A stretch of 64,000 nt of DNA. Source: Dastarcus helophoroides (lineage: Eukaryota > Arthropoda > Insecta > Coleoptera > Bothrideridae). Under the pieces are notes generated by a model. It was given only the letters and a program-made list of their open reading frames with translations. It had not been told where the DNA came from and did no database searches. Numbering within the stretch: the first letter of the stretch is position 1; the number at the start of each line of letters is the position of its first letter. Where the stretch lies: contig CM053331.1 in assembly GCA_028583605.1 (NCBI GenBank), forward strand, positions 41,462,783 to 41,526,782, given 5' to 3'. Shown piece after piece: positions 1-12,245 of the stretch. Both the position numbers and the translations under genes were made by a program.

Positions 1-505
1 AAGATAAGCTGAAATGATATAGGGTGGTCTATGTAAGATAACAAAGTTATCGCTGTTTGAATTTACCAAAATATGCAGACCTGAATTCAACACTCGGTAT
101 AATGTTTTTGGACTTATGAAAGTTGTGCAAGATAGCTTCGTATGTGTTCTACTTATATACCAAACATGAAATAAATATCTAGTTTCTGGAAAAAGATACA
201 AAGAATTTCGTGGAACTTTGCATCTGTCAGTGTTTTTATAAAAATCCAATTATCTTAAAAACTATGAATTTTAGGAACAATGTTTGTTATTCAAAGTGGC
301 CTTAAAATATTAAATTAAATCCCAATATGCAAAAATATATATCTTATTTAAAATAACGAAGTTTGTGTCGACTTTCGGTATAATCGGAAATACTAAAACA
401 AATATTTTAATTGTGTTGGTCTTATCGTCTTTGCTACGTTGCCAAATTTTCAAATGTTTTAGATGAGTACTTTGCTAGATATCGATCGCGATGATTCCCG
501 GTGGG
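1..505. other. Upstream AT-rich DNA, nothing recognised
   Basis: No coding region or repeat family is recognised here. A near-consensus Gli/Ci site (AGGGTGGTC, one mismatch to TGGGTGGTC) lies at 21-29. One such site is expected by chance at this scale. Confidence 0.5.
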
Positions 506-507
506 AC

Positions 508-678
508 ACACTGTATAGGTCCCGCTTCGGGTTCTAGAAGGAACAGCAGATAAGACTTATCGTTTGCCGAAATTTCTGGAACGCTCATCTGCCGTTTGAT
601 TCATTATTGCGGCCGCTTTCCCTTATCAAATTTTCTAGAAAATTCTTACCTAAATTTTATAATTACATTCTGTTACTG
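508..678 (-). mobile_element. Partial LTR, same family as the solo LTR at 31972-32352
   Basis: The stretch from about 517 to 678 aligns by eye with 32165-32352. Both share the order GGTCTAGAA-like, CAGATAAG, CTTATCGTTTGCC, a CATCTGCC-like block, CGCTTTCCCTTATCA and a terminal TGTTAC/CGTTAC box. The opposite half of the LTR, with TATA and polyadenylation signal, is missing, so this is an old truncated copy. It has the same orientation as the complete copy. No target-site duplication can be assigned. Confidence 0.6.
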
Positions 679-679
679 T

Positions 680-1955
680 ATGTACCCCAAAGATGATGTC
701 AAAAAATAATGCATAAATGACTCACCTGAATGCCCGGTGTTTTCTGCCTAAGGTTTGCCAGGGAAGGGAAAGGAAAAATAGGAAAAACCCCTGCAAAACA
801 CTAATTAATTAACCGACCGAAAATTTTACCATTGCCTTCTCTGGTGGCCGCGCAATAATCTCTGTCTTTCGTTATCGTATAAAACACCTGCTGGCACCAA
901 CCGCACTTTTTCATATATGGCGCCAACAGTTACAATGTTTTAGGTTGTGACAGATTCTGTTAGGTTGTGTCGGTTAATTATTTTTCTAAGATGATTTATT
1001 TTATGGAATTTCTATTTTACTTTATATTAAAGCGGTTGATTAACAAATCAGAAATGTAAATAGAATTATTTTCGTACTAGTTTCACGTGGAAAACTGTCA
1101 ATATTCTCAGGCTAATCACTGTAACAATATCTAATGGAACAATGATAAGCTTTTTTCAAAAAATGTGTGAGATTAAACTTTGGAACAAATTTTAAAATAT
1201 TGTATTTGACTAGTCTATGTGTGTGCTACATTTCGACTTTGATATGAAATTTTGAACAGGCAAGTCAACCAAGATTCAAACTGAACTCGTAATCGGTGAA
1301 ATGACTCATACGCAATCATTGAACGTTCTGATATCGAACTTCTAAAAACGAATATTCTAGAACGCGTGAGAGACAAAATATATAAGCTGGTTATCGCCCT
1401 CTGATATCGTTAATTGAAAACTATACATATGAAAATCTGTTCTGTTAAATTATAAATTACCGAACCGGTAACACGTAAAAATATTTCACTCTTAATTAAT
1501 TTTTTTCACAAATGAAAAAAATTCAAAATAAAACATTCCAAAAAAAGTATTTCAAATAATATAAAAATCTCAACTAGTTGGCGACGTATTCGCCGTTCGG
1601 TGGTACGTCTATGGCTTCATTACTGGACATTGCGAACGAGTGTAATCACGGTTCTGTATGTCGGCATACCTCAATGGCGAAAGGCACCGATTGACAAACG
1701 GATACATTTTAAATGTGACAGGCGGCTCTGTAGATTCGTCAAAATACAAAACGTCCGCACCGCCGTCGACATTGTACGTCCGAGTTTAATATCGCGGGTG
1801 CGCCGAAAAAGGCAACAACCCGAGATAGATCCTTTCAGCGCGCGATGATTTCATCGGATGCGGCTCGGAATCGCGCCCCCCCCCCCTTTTTTTTCGCGCT
1901 GATTCAACCAATTTTGTTAGTTTTATTATTCCTGGAGCATCAATTTTTGACCTAG
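680..1955. other. Unassigned AT-rich DNA with one GC-rich block
   Basis: No gene is recognised. Positions 1560-1870 are clearly more GC- and CpG-rich than the surroundings and carry a chance-like 82-codon reading frame without recognisable domains. A C-run followed by a T-run lies at about 1874-1892. The GC-rich block could be a regulatory element or remnant host sequence. Nothing decides this. Confidence 0.4.
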
Positions 1956-2018
1956 CTGTAAATATTTTCAACTTTTAGCACGTTCGATTGTATTACAAAA
2001 TATTTAATTGACATTGTA
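1956..2018 (+). mobile_element. Degenerate copy of the Penelope-type terminal arm
   Basis: The stretch matches the + strand arm at 50018-50087 by eye. Both share TTTTCAA, then AGCACGTT, TTACA and ATTTAATTG in the same order and spacing, with scattered substitutions. No hammerhead core is visible beside it, so only the distal arm survives. Confidence 0.45.
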
Positions 2019-2205
2019 ACAAACTGCAGTGTTTATTTAATTAATTATTAGTTATCGTAATATGTATTTTGTATGAATTATTTATATGACGTAACTTTTC
2101 AGAATGTATTAACAAGAACGTTAGGGGACACCCGCCGGCCACCGAAAGAAATAAATTCGAAAATTTGGAATTGTATGACCAAAATAAATGGACATTTAAG
2201 AAAGT

Positions 2206-2435
2206 CGTAGACTGCAAATTCCTGTGCGGTCCAGTTTGACACAGTGAGGACTTCTGTCTACGGATACTTTTTTTATAGAACTTCCAAGCTATCTCGTTAG
2301 CTCTTTATCAAACGGAATTTTCCCCAAAAATTACAACTATCCTTGTTTAAGAAGGTGGTTCATCGCTATGTGTCCTTGTTTCCGCGTTCTACTCGCAGTG
2401 CTTCGAAGGCATAATAGGATTATCCTTTGCGAGTG
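2206..2435 (+). mobile_element. LINE 3' fragment (copy A)
   Basis: This is the extreme 3' end of the window's YADD-type LINE family. It begins at the block coding NSCAVQ-like residues and includes YRTSKL and FPKNYN-like residues. It ends with the family terminus GGCATAATAGG and CTTTGCGAGTGG. It is strongly 5'-truncated, as is usual for target-primed reverse transcription. Instead of the A-rich tail of other copies it passes straight into a GA/GACA simple repeat. Confidence 0.8.
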
Positions 2436-2535
2436 GAGAGAGAGACAGACATATGGATAGACAGACAGACAAACAGACGGACGGAGAGAGACAGATGGTG
2501 AAGTACAGAAAGAGAAAGAGAGAAGAGGAGCAGCC
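2436..2535. repeat. GA/GACA microsatellite-like tract
   Basis: An imperfect purine-rich simple repeat of GAGA, GACA and GGAC units starts exactly where the LINE 3' end stops. Confidence 0.8.
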
Positions 2536-3900
2536 AGATGATGTTTAGCGCAGCACTCATCCCGTTTATTATTACGGGAGCGTTTTATTGTTGGCATCCA
2601 GTGAGTAATAACGGTCGTAGAGGAGGATTTGACAGGCGCTTATTATCCTGTAATTAAGACCAGTTTCAATGCTCGCCGCTCTATGCAAATCGAACGCTCT
2701 TAATAAATATTGCAAATAAGATTTACTTAATGCACCAGTTTTCATAAAATTACGGCAATTCGTATTCCGAACGCTTCCGGCAACATTCGTTGCGTTTTTG
2801 TATATTACGATATGCAACGACTAACGGTTTGTCATTGTCTTCGGTTCATCCGATAAAAGACGCATTGCTGAGGCTGAAAGACAACGTCATACACCGTTTG
2901 GTACAATATTTCTTTTCAGAAACTTCCATCCTTTACGGGAAAAAGGAAACCTATTATTTTAATTCTCTTTATATTTGGTTGTTACTCAAAAATGTTGTCA
3001 AAATTTGATCGGAACATAACCAAATGCTATTTTCAAATGTCTCGTTAACTGTCTAGTGAATTTCAACTATTTTTATCTTCCCCCCCCCCCCCATTTAGAT
3101 CGAATTGAAGAACTGAATCAAATCAACATCAGTCTTTGTTTGGAGCGCTTACTGTATCTAAACTGTGGAAATAAAAATTGCGGAGGCAGCTCGTAATGGT
3201 TTGTGGAAATGAAGCGAACGAGCCGATTCAGCCTACTGCGACTTTATTTGGTCTGGTGCTAACGCAAAACAAATGAAGTATTCAGGTTAACAAGACGGCA
3301 ACCTATTATAATAAATGGCCGGACGAAAGAATGAAACGTAAACCGGCGGACGTGTAATGTAAACGTGAACTCGTAAAATTAATAACCGCAGAAGGCGCAT
3401 TTCTCTGTAATATTTTTACAGGTTAAGTTACCTCGAAACACTCGAAAGACCCATTCATTAGACGTTAGCCACCGATGGTTGTCATTACGGTCGTTTCCCA
3501 TAATTTGGAATCGCCTCCTAATGACTTTCTTTGGCTTGTACGTATCACAATGGAGTTCGGTTTTACGTGCGGACCTCGAAGATTCCCACGTTTCTCGCTC
3601 ACTTTTCGAGACGAATTAGTCCAGAGTCAAACGCTCTGCAAGTTTTTTCAATTGTTTCGCTAGTCATTTGGCTAATATTTTCTTTTGACTATTTTTTGAA
3701 AATCACCAATTAAACTCGAAAATATTGATTTTTTCTACAAACTTTTTCGACATTTTTTTGAAAAAATTTATTCAAGAACTTTTACCTCATAGATTTTTTG
3801 ACAAGATATTTAAAGTGTTTGAATAATTGAAAAGCAGATATTGACAAATTTCTGAAAAATTTGAAAAAATTGATGACTAGAACGCTAATAATTATAAACT
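2536..3900. other. Unassigned AT-rich DNA
   Basis: No gene or repeat family is recognised. A 13-base C run lies at 3080-3092. The short reading frames present have no protein-like features. Confidence 0.5.
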
Positions 3901-3904
3901 TGTA

Positions 3905-3965
3905 AATGTAAATGTCAGTTTTGCTGGCGAAAGATAACGCGTAATTATCACTAATTATTAGCGAC
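3905..3965 (+). repeat. Palindromic-repeat family d, fragment
   Basis: The fragment contains GTCAG-TTTT-GCTGGC followed by GAAA and then CGCGTAATTATC. This is the diagnostic part of the repeat seen complete at 40005-40262. The hairpin immediately before GAAA is kept. Confidence 0.55.
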
Positions 3966-3999
3966 GGCGCGACGACGTTGTAAAGCGACAAAATCTTTT

Positions 4000-5955
4000 A
4001 AAGAAAACTAATTAATTTAAAAAATGGATGTATCAAAATGGAAGCTGGTAGTTCTTAACTTTTTAACTCGCTCGAGCGAGTATTACGTATCAAATCGATG
4101 CGTTCTAAGCAGCATTTAATAAAGCCGTGACGGTAATAAGTCGTAGGTGATTTTACATAACAATCTCCCCGTGCTAAAGCTAGTGGGAACGAAGTAGGTA
4201 CCATGGAATTTGGATGCAGGTTCTTTCACTCCGCTGCCCGCTGGGTTCTGCGTCTCCGTCAGATGCACGAGCCGCAGGTCAAATCCTCGTATGCGCGTCC
4301 TCGTCTATCCTTCAGCATTTTCGAGCTTCGTCCACGACTGGACCGACCTGCTCGAACAATATTTCTATTTACTTTATCGCTCGAGAAGAAACTGAACACT
4401 CCTACGAATTTAAATCTGGTTCTGGGCATCAATAAAAATAAATACTTAAATTAATGCGGCTTTCCTGTTTCCAGTTCGAGGCGTTCACACTTTTAAAATG
4501 ATGCGAACGGGGGGCCGTAAGGTAAATGCGCCGCTAAAATCGGCGAAAGCGACTATGTATTCGGAAAAATTAATTTAGCAAAGTGCGATTAAAAAGTTAC
4601 AACTTATGAATACAAAATTAGTCACTTGCGAGTTTTCGCTGGTGGGCAGAGGATAATTTATTTGCACGTCCGGGGGGGGCAATAAATTTTTCAATACTTT
4701 TATTGTTTAAAACCACTCTCGTGTAGTCGAGATACTCGCTTGCTTTGCATTTAAAAAAATATGCCTCTCCATTCGTACGAGGTCTTCTCAATTAAACGAT
4801 AACATTTAAATGCACAATTTCTCGCCTGAAACATTCCTGTTGCGTAAACGTTAATGAGGTGTTTACCTTTAGATTTACCTCGAGAATTATTTCAATAACA
4901 TTTTTATGGTCGATTTTTTTTAATCAAGTAAATATTGAAATATTTAATATTCGTTTAGCGTTTTTTTGGAGTGGCGGTTGTGGTGAATAAAAAGTGCAAG
5001 GAATTCACACGGAAATTATTATTTATTAGAACTTTGTTTATCAAAGCATGCTGTTGTTCATGTATAATAAAATTAGCAGCATATTTATTACACTTGATAA
5101 CGCAAAACCGGGCGCATAGGGTCTGTAAATCATTATACAAATATTTATTAGGTCATTTCGATGTCCCGTCTAAATTACTCTCTGTATATGGAACTCGTAC
5201 CTAAAAAAAGCATTCCAATAAAGATATAAGTACACCGCTTGAGGATCGAGTGTATGAAGCTTTTTATTGGTATTGACGCCTGTAACATTGAATTTAGATA
5301 GAAACTTTCCCAATGAATGTAAATGCGCCTTAAAAGGTAATGATTCAATTTGGGTCTCAGCCGCAGTCGATACCAGAGGGAAGATGCTGACCGTCCGTGG
5401 ACCGCGTAGCAAGAGAGTTGGAATGCACACGGAGGCTGATCAAAAAAAGAAGACCGTCGGTCGAAGCGGAGTGTAGAAGATTGGGTTGACCTTGAATACA
5501 TAAATGAAGTTATTAAGACATTAGGCGGCCGTAGCCACACTCGTTCGCCTCGCTTGAATTATATTATTATATCTCTCAGCAAAATCACGGGAGCTATATC
5601 TAATTTACTGGATGTATTAATTATAGGAAACACGGACCTGTCACATTTCGACCTCCGATGGAATCGGTTCGCAGACGCACCGTCGGACTCCTCGAAAATT
5701 GAACCGTATCATTAAATTCGTAGCTTGAAAAATGGAAAATGAAACTACCCAATGCCCATGAATTTATTTACCAACAAGCGTAGTCACTGATTTGCGAAGA
5801 AAGCGCGATAGAATTTTAGATAACCTTTGTATTACTTTAACATTTTTTTGCGTCCGGGATTTACAATATCCTGACATTGAAACAAAGGACACAAAATGTT
5901 TATCCCACTGTGACTGATTCAAGCTGTAGGTTAGGTTAGCAAGCTTCAAAATGCC
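4000..5955. other. Unassigned DNA
   Basis: Overlapping short reading frames at 4203-4454 and 5175-5540 lack any recognisable motif and look like chance in slightly GC-richer sequence. No repeat family is recognised. A 14-bp perfect palindrome (CTCGCTCGAGCGAG) lies near 4067. Confidence 0.45.
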
Positions 5956-5959
5956 ATTT

Positions 5960-6240
5960 TAGCTAATAAATAGGGGCTGATTTAAGGATGTCCAATATAT
6001 GCAACTGCACAGGGATCTTCATCATCTAGGTGGCCTCATTTTTTTCATATTGTGCTCAGTTCTATAAAATGTTAGGGCTGATTAGTTTTGATCACCAAAA
6101 ATATTATGCAAACGACATGGAAGGTGGTTATAACTTTTTTTTGGGTATGACGACCTTTCATTTTAGACGTCAAAAATATTATGCACATGAAATGGCAGTT
6201 TTTGTAACATTTTCATGGGGATCTCCACCAGTGTGATACA
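5960..6240 (+). mobile_element. Possible non-autonomous hAT-like remnant with internal repeats
   Basis: The start (TAGGGGCTGATTTAAG) resembles a worn hAT terminus of the kind followed by TGCA and GGCCTC. Inside, a block with AAAAATATTATGCA and an ATGG-rich tail occurs twice, about 75 bp apart. No clear right terminus or 8-bp duplication is seen. Confidence 0.3.
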
Positions 6241-6414
6241 CAGCAAGGTTCCTTCGCTTTTGCTAATGAAATTTCAAAGACGTCTCGCAATTATTGGTAA
6301 TTACCGTTATGGCGAAGAAGGGGGTAAAATCTGAACTTTGATAAAAAAATAGTTGGCAAATATTTTGTTGGGGAAAATGGTATTTACCTGTGGCGTGTTG
6401 CAACTTCTAGAAAT

Positions 6415-7125
6415 TAAGGAAATTAATCAGGAAAAAAGAGTAAAAGCGACTTTTTCCCTTTCAAAATTTGAAAGAGATTTCGAATTACAATTCAGAATAC
6501 AATCGAATATAATTAAAACTAATATTTTATAAGTAAAATCGAAATTTCAAAATCAATTAAATACAAACAAAATTCGAAATTTTGGGAGCAAATTTGATAT
6601 ATTTTATGAATAAAACGGAATTAAATTTCTGTATCTAAATTTTCTAAAACAAGACTAATATTTTGGGAACAATGACAAAATTTTGGGGAAAAATGCGAAA
6701 AAGTTTAAAATATTCCGTTTAAACCAAAAGATTTGTAAAAACTTCTTAAAAAAACTAGAGCTTTGTAAAATATCGAGTTTTTATCGCAAAAGTTCGAGGA
6801 AAAGGACGACGTCAAATTTAAATGCGATGTTTTTTTAAGAAGGTGAAAGCTTTTGCTCAATAGTCGACGTTTGCAAAAACAAAATCAAATATACAGATAC
6901 GTATGTGAGAAAAAAGAGGTAACGATTTTAAACCTATAATAAAAAGAGTAAAAAATTCGAATTTTCGAAAATAAAGTTAAAATCTCGAAGACAGTCGAAA
7001 TAGTGAAAAAGACTCACAGTAAACATATAAAATTTGCAAATTTAAATTAGAAAATTTATGAAATAAGTCACAATTTTAAAATCCCGAACTTTTGACTTTC
7101 AACTAGATAGATTTTTTTTCTTGAA
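6415..7125 (+). repeat. TCGAAATTT-type degenerate array 1 (A-rich on +)
   Basis: This is degenerate short-period sequence built from AAAAA, TCGAAATTT and AAAATTTTG pieces with no fixed register. It abuts the 5' side of LINE copy B. Confidence 0.65.
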
Positions 7126-7194
7126 ATTTTGACTTTGAAGCTGCTTTCTAGAACGACTTTGAAATATCGAGACTGCAGGCGAAATTTTGAGAAA

Positions 7195-8218
7195 AAAGTC
7201 GATGGCATTTTATCAGAGACATTTGCGATTAATGCAGAGGTGCCTCAGGGCTCTGTTCTGTCTCCGACTCTATTTCTGTTACACATAAATGATCTCTTAG
7301 CTTCAATTTCCAATCCTATATACAGCTACGCAGATGATAGTAGCCTTGTATCATCTTTTTCCTTCGACCAACCATTATCCGTCGCTGCTTCAGTTCGACT
7401 AAGGGAACTGCGGGATTTCGAAATCATTCTGGAATGAGGTAAGAAAAATTTGGTCGATTTTAACGCTTCAAAAACTCAGGCTGCGGTTTTCTCTAAAAAA
7501 CATCAAGAGATAATGCAACAAACATACTAAGGGACGGTAAAATCCTTCCGATGGGATCTAATCTATCTATCCTAGGAGTAAATGCGTGCACTAACTTCTA
7601 TTGGGACGATCATGTGCGCATCATTGCCAAATCCGCCTCTCAGAAGCTAGGCTTTCTTTTTCGAGCTAAAAGGTACTTCACATCTCATCAGCAATTCACA
7701 CTATACAAAGTTCAAGTTAGGCCAATACTAGAATACTGTTCTCATGTTTGGAGTTCAGCCCTAAAGCACACTTGCTCTTTTGGATTCAATCCAAAGAAGA
7801 GCGATTCACCTAATTGAGGACGAGACTTTGACCGATTCTCTCGAAACACTAGAGTACAGGCGAATGGTTGGTGACTTGTCTCTTTTTTACAAGTACTATT
7901 ATGGAAGATGCTCGCAGGAACTAATAGGATTGATCCTCCCAAGCCCCAAGGGCAAGATTCTTGAGGCGTAGAAGACAATCTTGACACCAAATTGCTGTGC
8001 GGTCCAGCTTGACACAGTGAGAACTTCTGTCTACGGAGACCTTTTTCTATAGAACTTCCAAGCTATAGAACGCGAAAGGAATTTTCCCCAAAAATTACAA
8101 CCTATCATTGTTTAAGAAGGCGGTTCATCGCCATTTATCCTTGTTTCCGCATCCTACTCGCAGTATTTTGAAGGCATAATGGGGCTACCCTTTGCGAGTG
8201 GATTAAACTTAAAAAAAA
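7195..8218 (+). mobile_element. LINE fragment with partial reverse transcriptase (copy B)
   Basis: This is a broken non-LTR retrotransposon ORF2 of CR1/L2/jockey-like organisation. Readable pieces in order are PQGSVLSPTLF (RT motif B), HINDLL, the catalytic YADD at 7327-7338, DFNASKTQAAVF, GFLFRAKRYF, YKVQVRPILEYCSHVW, and the C-terminal YRTSKL and FPKNYN blocks. It ends in the family 3' end and an A run. Several frameshifts and stops make it inactive. The palm N-terminal part and the endonuclease are absent. It sits between two TCGAAATTT arrays. Confidence 0.88.
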
Positions 8219-8665
8219 AATCTCGATTGTTACAATGAAATGTTAGGAAATATAAAAACTTAATTCAAAAGAAACTCGATTCGGGCCGAAGGCTTGCAAA
8301 ATTAAAAAGATGAAAGAAAAGTCTAAATCTTGACTTTTAAACCCAAAATTCTTAGAAATTTACAGATTATATTACCTATTTTGAGAGAAAGGTCGATGTT
8401 TTATTAAGTAACTAAAACAAAATTGTAGTGGAAATTTTAAGAAAAAAGTCTTCGGATATAAACTAAAGATTTTGAAAAATTCTAAATAAAAAAAACAGAC
8501 ATTTTACATTCTAAACTTAAAAGTTGTGTAAACATTGATATTCACATGGCCGAAATTTTGATAGAAAGGTCGAAGCTTTTGGAAATAAGTGAGCTAGACG
8601 TTCGAACTGGGGAATTTAAGAGACAAGTCGAAATTTCTAGAAAAACTCGAAGAAAAAAATCATTT
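8219..8665 (+). repeat. TCGAAATTT-type degenerate array 2 (A-rich on +)
   Basis: The array starts at the A run that ends LINE copy B and keeps the same A-rich strand, as if continuous with the tail. Confidence 0.6.
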
Positions 8666-8814
8666 TGCGAGGGAAGCTGCACTTCCTTAGCTTTTACGAA
8701 GGATACGTAACTGGCATTATATGCACATACAATGTAATGGATGCTTTACTCTACTATAGACTGTGGATCTATGATTCTTCGTAAACAGAATAATGTGTAG
8801 GAATAATGTGGAAC

Positions 8815-9180
8815 AAACAGATGGACGGAAGGATTGGATGAGTTAATCGGATAAATGATGGATTGGATGGATGGATAAATGTATAGGTGAATGGATGGAT
8901 AAACGGATAGATGAGTGGATGGATGGATGAATGGAGTCAATGGCTAGATTGATCGATAAATAAATTGGACAGCTAGATGAATTGGACCAATGGATGCGCG
9001 AAACGAAATGGGATAGAAGGAAAATTAAGCGAGGAAGACCAGGAAGGAAATAATAAGGAAAAGGAAGAAAGGGAGGGAGGGAGGTAGGGAGGAAAACATG
9101 GAAGAAGGGAAGGAAAGGAAGTAAACAAGAACAGCAGCAAGCGATGAAAGAAAAAAACCAAAAAAATGAAAGGAAACTAG
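8815..9180. repeat. GGAT tract followed by GGAA/GGGA tract
   Basis: Positions 8815-8990 are an imperfect GATG/GGAT tetranucleotide array. Positions 8995-9180 turn into GGAA and GGGA purine repeats. The TCCC/CCAT reading on the other strand gives spurious low-complexity frames. Confidence 0.85.
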
Positions 9181-10070
9181 GAAGGCATGAAACATTGAGT
9201 TTATGCTTTGCCTAAAGTCCTTCGTTTTCGATCAATTCATTTTAACCTGAATTTTGAAGAACCTAAGTTTTGATTAATGATTTTTTTAAAAGCAGGCTTA
9301 ATAAAATTCAGATGTTGAAAATGATAAAAACTTCGATGTAATTACAACGCAATTTCTCTAGTCGTGTACAGTAAAAGTTACAAGCTTTTTAGAGTTTTAA
9401 CGACGAGCGGTTGCGTTCGCTACTCTGATGAACGCAATTACTGCTGTATGAAAAATGACCATATAGACAATCAATAAAAACATACGTGGAATTTATAATA
9501 TTCCATGATCAAACTCGCTCGGCGGATTGTAAATATAGCAAAAAGCGGCGTAAAAATCGTATACGTATGTTACGTATCTGTGTACTTTCTGCGCCATAAG
9601 CATTACTGCAATAACTAAACTGGATAAACTCGCGTCTTGTCATGCCTAAAAATATGAGGATCAATCAGTTACTATTTTACTATTTTTTCTCATTTTCTTC
9701 ACAATCGTGGAGACCGATTTATATAATATTAGAAAATTTACTAGTTCGAGCTTCTCAACGTGTAAATAACAAAGTAATTATTAGACATCCGTAAGGACAG
9801 ACAAAAATGAATTCCAGTGAATATTGTTTCACGGCTTGGACATCGGCAGAGACGATTATTACATGTGCGCACGCCCGTCTTCAGATAGAGTGCTATCTTT
9901 TCAGAATACATGTCGTGAAAATCGACTAACTCAGATTTTCTCAACATTTTTGAATCCATGACTCCGTTACGAATAAAAATAGAAATCAAACGATCCCCCT
10001 TAAACACCTAAAAAATTTGGAATTCCAGAAAATGTAAGTATTTTTCCCAAAATTTTGATTGTCGCAAATA
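9181..10070. other. Unassigned AT-rich DNA
   Basis: No gene, repeat family or clear signal is recognised. Confidence 0.5.
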
Positions 10071-10074
10071 AGTG

Positions 10075-10253
10075 CAGTCAGCTTCGGATATAACGAAATC
10101 TGCATGTAACGAACGACCGCTTATAATGAACAGAATTATGATCCAAAGCTCCATAAGAAAGTATGTTTTCTTTTGTTCGTTTATAACGAACATCCGGCTA
10201 TAACCAACTATTTAAAGATCTCCTTGGCGATTCGTTATATCAGAAGTTGACTG
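10075..10253. mobile_element. pogo/Tigger-like MITE
   Basis: A 179-bp element has near-identical inverted termini. The left end reads CAGTCAGCTTCGGATATAAC and the right end, reversed, CAGTCAACTTCTGATATAAC, both continuing GAA. The CAGTC start and ATAACGAA body are typical of pogo/Tigger-type ends. The right flank begins TA but the left flank is TG, so the expected TA duplication is not intact. The interior carries further TTATAACGAAC repeats. It has no coding capacity. Confidence 0.65.
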
Positions 10254-10309
10254 TATATCTATAGTTTACGTAGTTATGTCTTTAACTACTTTCATTAATT
10301 GAATTCACA

Positions 10310-10800
10310 TTTCAATTTGCATCACGATTTTTTGACTCTAGATTAGAATTTTAATCAGAAAATTTGACTTTGATGCTAAAATTTTGAATTTATATTCAAA
10401 ATTTCTATTTTTGTCCTAAATATCGGATTTTTTCTAAATATTTCGATTTTAATTTCAAAATTTCCCCACTAAACTCAACTCAAAATTTCCATTCTTGAAA
10501 TTTCAAGTTTTAGTATCGAATATTCAAATTTGAAGAAGAAATTTCGCTAAAGGAATTTCGGAAATAAAATCGAAAGTTCAAATTAAAAGTCAAAAGTTCG
10601 ACTTCGAAGGCGAAAAATTTCTACTTTGAAGTCAAAAGATTTGAATTTAAGTCTAAAAATCTAGAATAATTGAAATCCATAAGGGAAAAAATTTTTAATA
10701 AACTCATTTTTTTTCAAACTATGGAAATTTTCGGTTTTAGGTTAAAATTTCTGATTTTCTAATTGTTTTTAAAGCATTTCCAGATTGAACTGATCAAATG
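10310..10800 (-). repeat. TCGAAATTT-type degenerate array 3 (mixed)
   Basis: T-rich TTTGACTTT and ATTTCGATTTT pieces dominate, with an A-rich switch near 10540-10690. No LINE fragment adjoins it. Confidence 0.6.
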
Positions 10801-11319
10801 TCCAATATTGTATTTATAGAATTAAACAGTGTTAAAAAAATACGAGTCAGTGCGCCGCCACTGGCGATGGGACGCCTTTGCTAACTTCATTAGGACTCTG
10901 AGAGTTTTGAAGTATCTAATTGAAGATGAGCGAGATAAGACAACAACACAGGTCTCATCGGCTTCCAACACTTCGGGATCGTCCGCTTGTAATTTCACCA
11001 AATTGGTGTGTTTTTTGTGACCTCCAAATAATAACAGCCTCTTTTTAGGAACATCTGGTTGAAGTTGAAATATAAAATACCTATCATAATCAAATTCCTC
11101 GACTCGGAGCCTCCGAGCAGCCTTCCAAATATCCCCGCGCGTAATGTGTTAATTTACTGAAGAAAAATTACCTCCTGGAGCGCTCGTTACGAAATATATA
11201 AGCCCCCTCAACTATCATTATATTATTATTTTTTTATACTATTTCCATTTTTTTATTTATATGTTCTTAGCATTAAAAATACGCTACTAGTTTAATGTAT
11301 TTAGTAAATGTTTGTTGGG
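10801..11319. other. Unassigned DNA
   Basis: A 63-codon frame at 10829-11020 sits in slightly GC-rich sequence but resembles no family I recognise. Nothing else is seen. Confidence 0.4.
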
Positions 11320-12245
11320 AACTTTTTCTCGAAATTTAGACTTTTTTTGTAAATTTCGATTTTTAAAAATTTTGACTACAGATGTCTTATAACGAAACTC
11401 AAGGGATTGAATAAATTGATTCGTTATAAGCGAAGTTCGTATTAAAGGATAAATGCTTAATACAGGTTGCTTCATTGTAAGCCAAAGTTCGTAATAAGCG
11501 GATTCATATAAGAGGGCATTAATGTAATATTTGAAAATACTTTTTAAAAATTTCAACTTCAAAACTTCGATTTTAAAGTATTTACTTTTTTGAAAATTTC
11601 TTTTTTTTGAAATTTTCTTCCCCACTTTCAAGATTTTTCGAAATTTTGATTTTACCAACTTTCCATTTTTTTTTGAAAAGTCTGATTTTTTTAATTTTGA
11701 CTTATTTTCGAAATTTTGACTTTCATTATTGTGTTTGCTTTTTAGAAAAATTCTGTTCTTTAATTTCGACCTTTTTTTTACTTTTTAAAATCTGAACTGC
11801 TCGAAATTCGACTTCTATCTAACAATTCTGACTTTTTTTAAAGATTCCAGTTTTATTTCAAATTTCGATTTTTTACGAAATTTTTACCAAAACGTCAAAC
11901 TCTTTTTGAAAAATGTCACTATCGAAAATTTCGATTTTTTTAAACTCTCTCGTTTAAAAAAGTATACCTTTTCAAAATGCAATTTTTTTAAATGTCGGCA
12001 TTTGAAAATTTCTACTTTTTCAAAATTTCCAATTATTCAAAATTCCCACTTTTCTGAAAGTTTGGATCAATTTTGAAAATTTCAACTCTAAAAATTTCGA
12101 CTTGATTTCTTTTTTGATTTTTTTTTTGATTTTTTTTTTCTGATTATTTTCTCGAAATTTTTACTTTTTGTGTTTTGATTTAAAAAAATGCTAGACTTAT
12201 GAAAATCTCGACTTTTTTTCAAGTTTCGATCATTTTCAAACCATC
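11320..12245 (-). repeat. TCGAAATTT-type degenerate array 4 (T-rich on +)
   Basis: This long array of TTTCGATTTTT, AAATTTTGACTTT and GAAATTTT pieces is interrupted by a pogo-related insert at 11378-11520. Confidence 0.65.
11378..11520. mobile_element. pogo-like MITE remnant inside array 4
   Basis: Repeated TTCGTTATAAGCGAAGTTCG-type and rearranged copies recall the interior and ends of 10075-10253. Termini are eroded. Confidence 0.4.

Noticed and set aside
5175..5540. 121-codon minus frame and 69-codon plus frame
   Set aside because: They shadow each other, with no motif or start context.
5925..5940. TTAGG telomere-like repeat
   Set aside because: Only two units are present, which is expected by chance.
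8815..9180. CRISPR-like or coding interpretation of the tandem region
   Set aside because: Units are imperfect tetranucleotides with no spacer structure, and the genome is eukaryotic.
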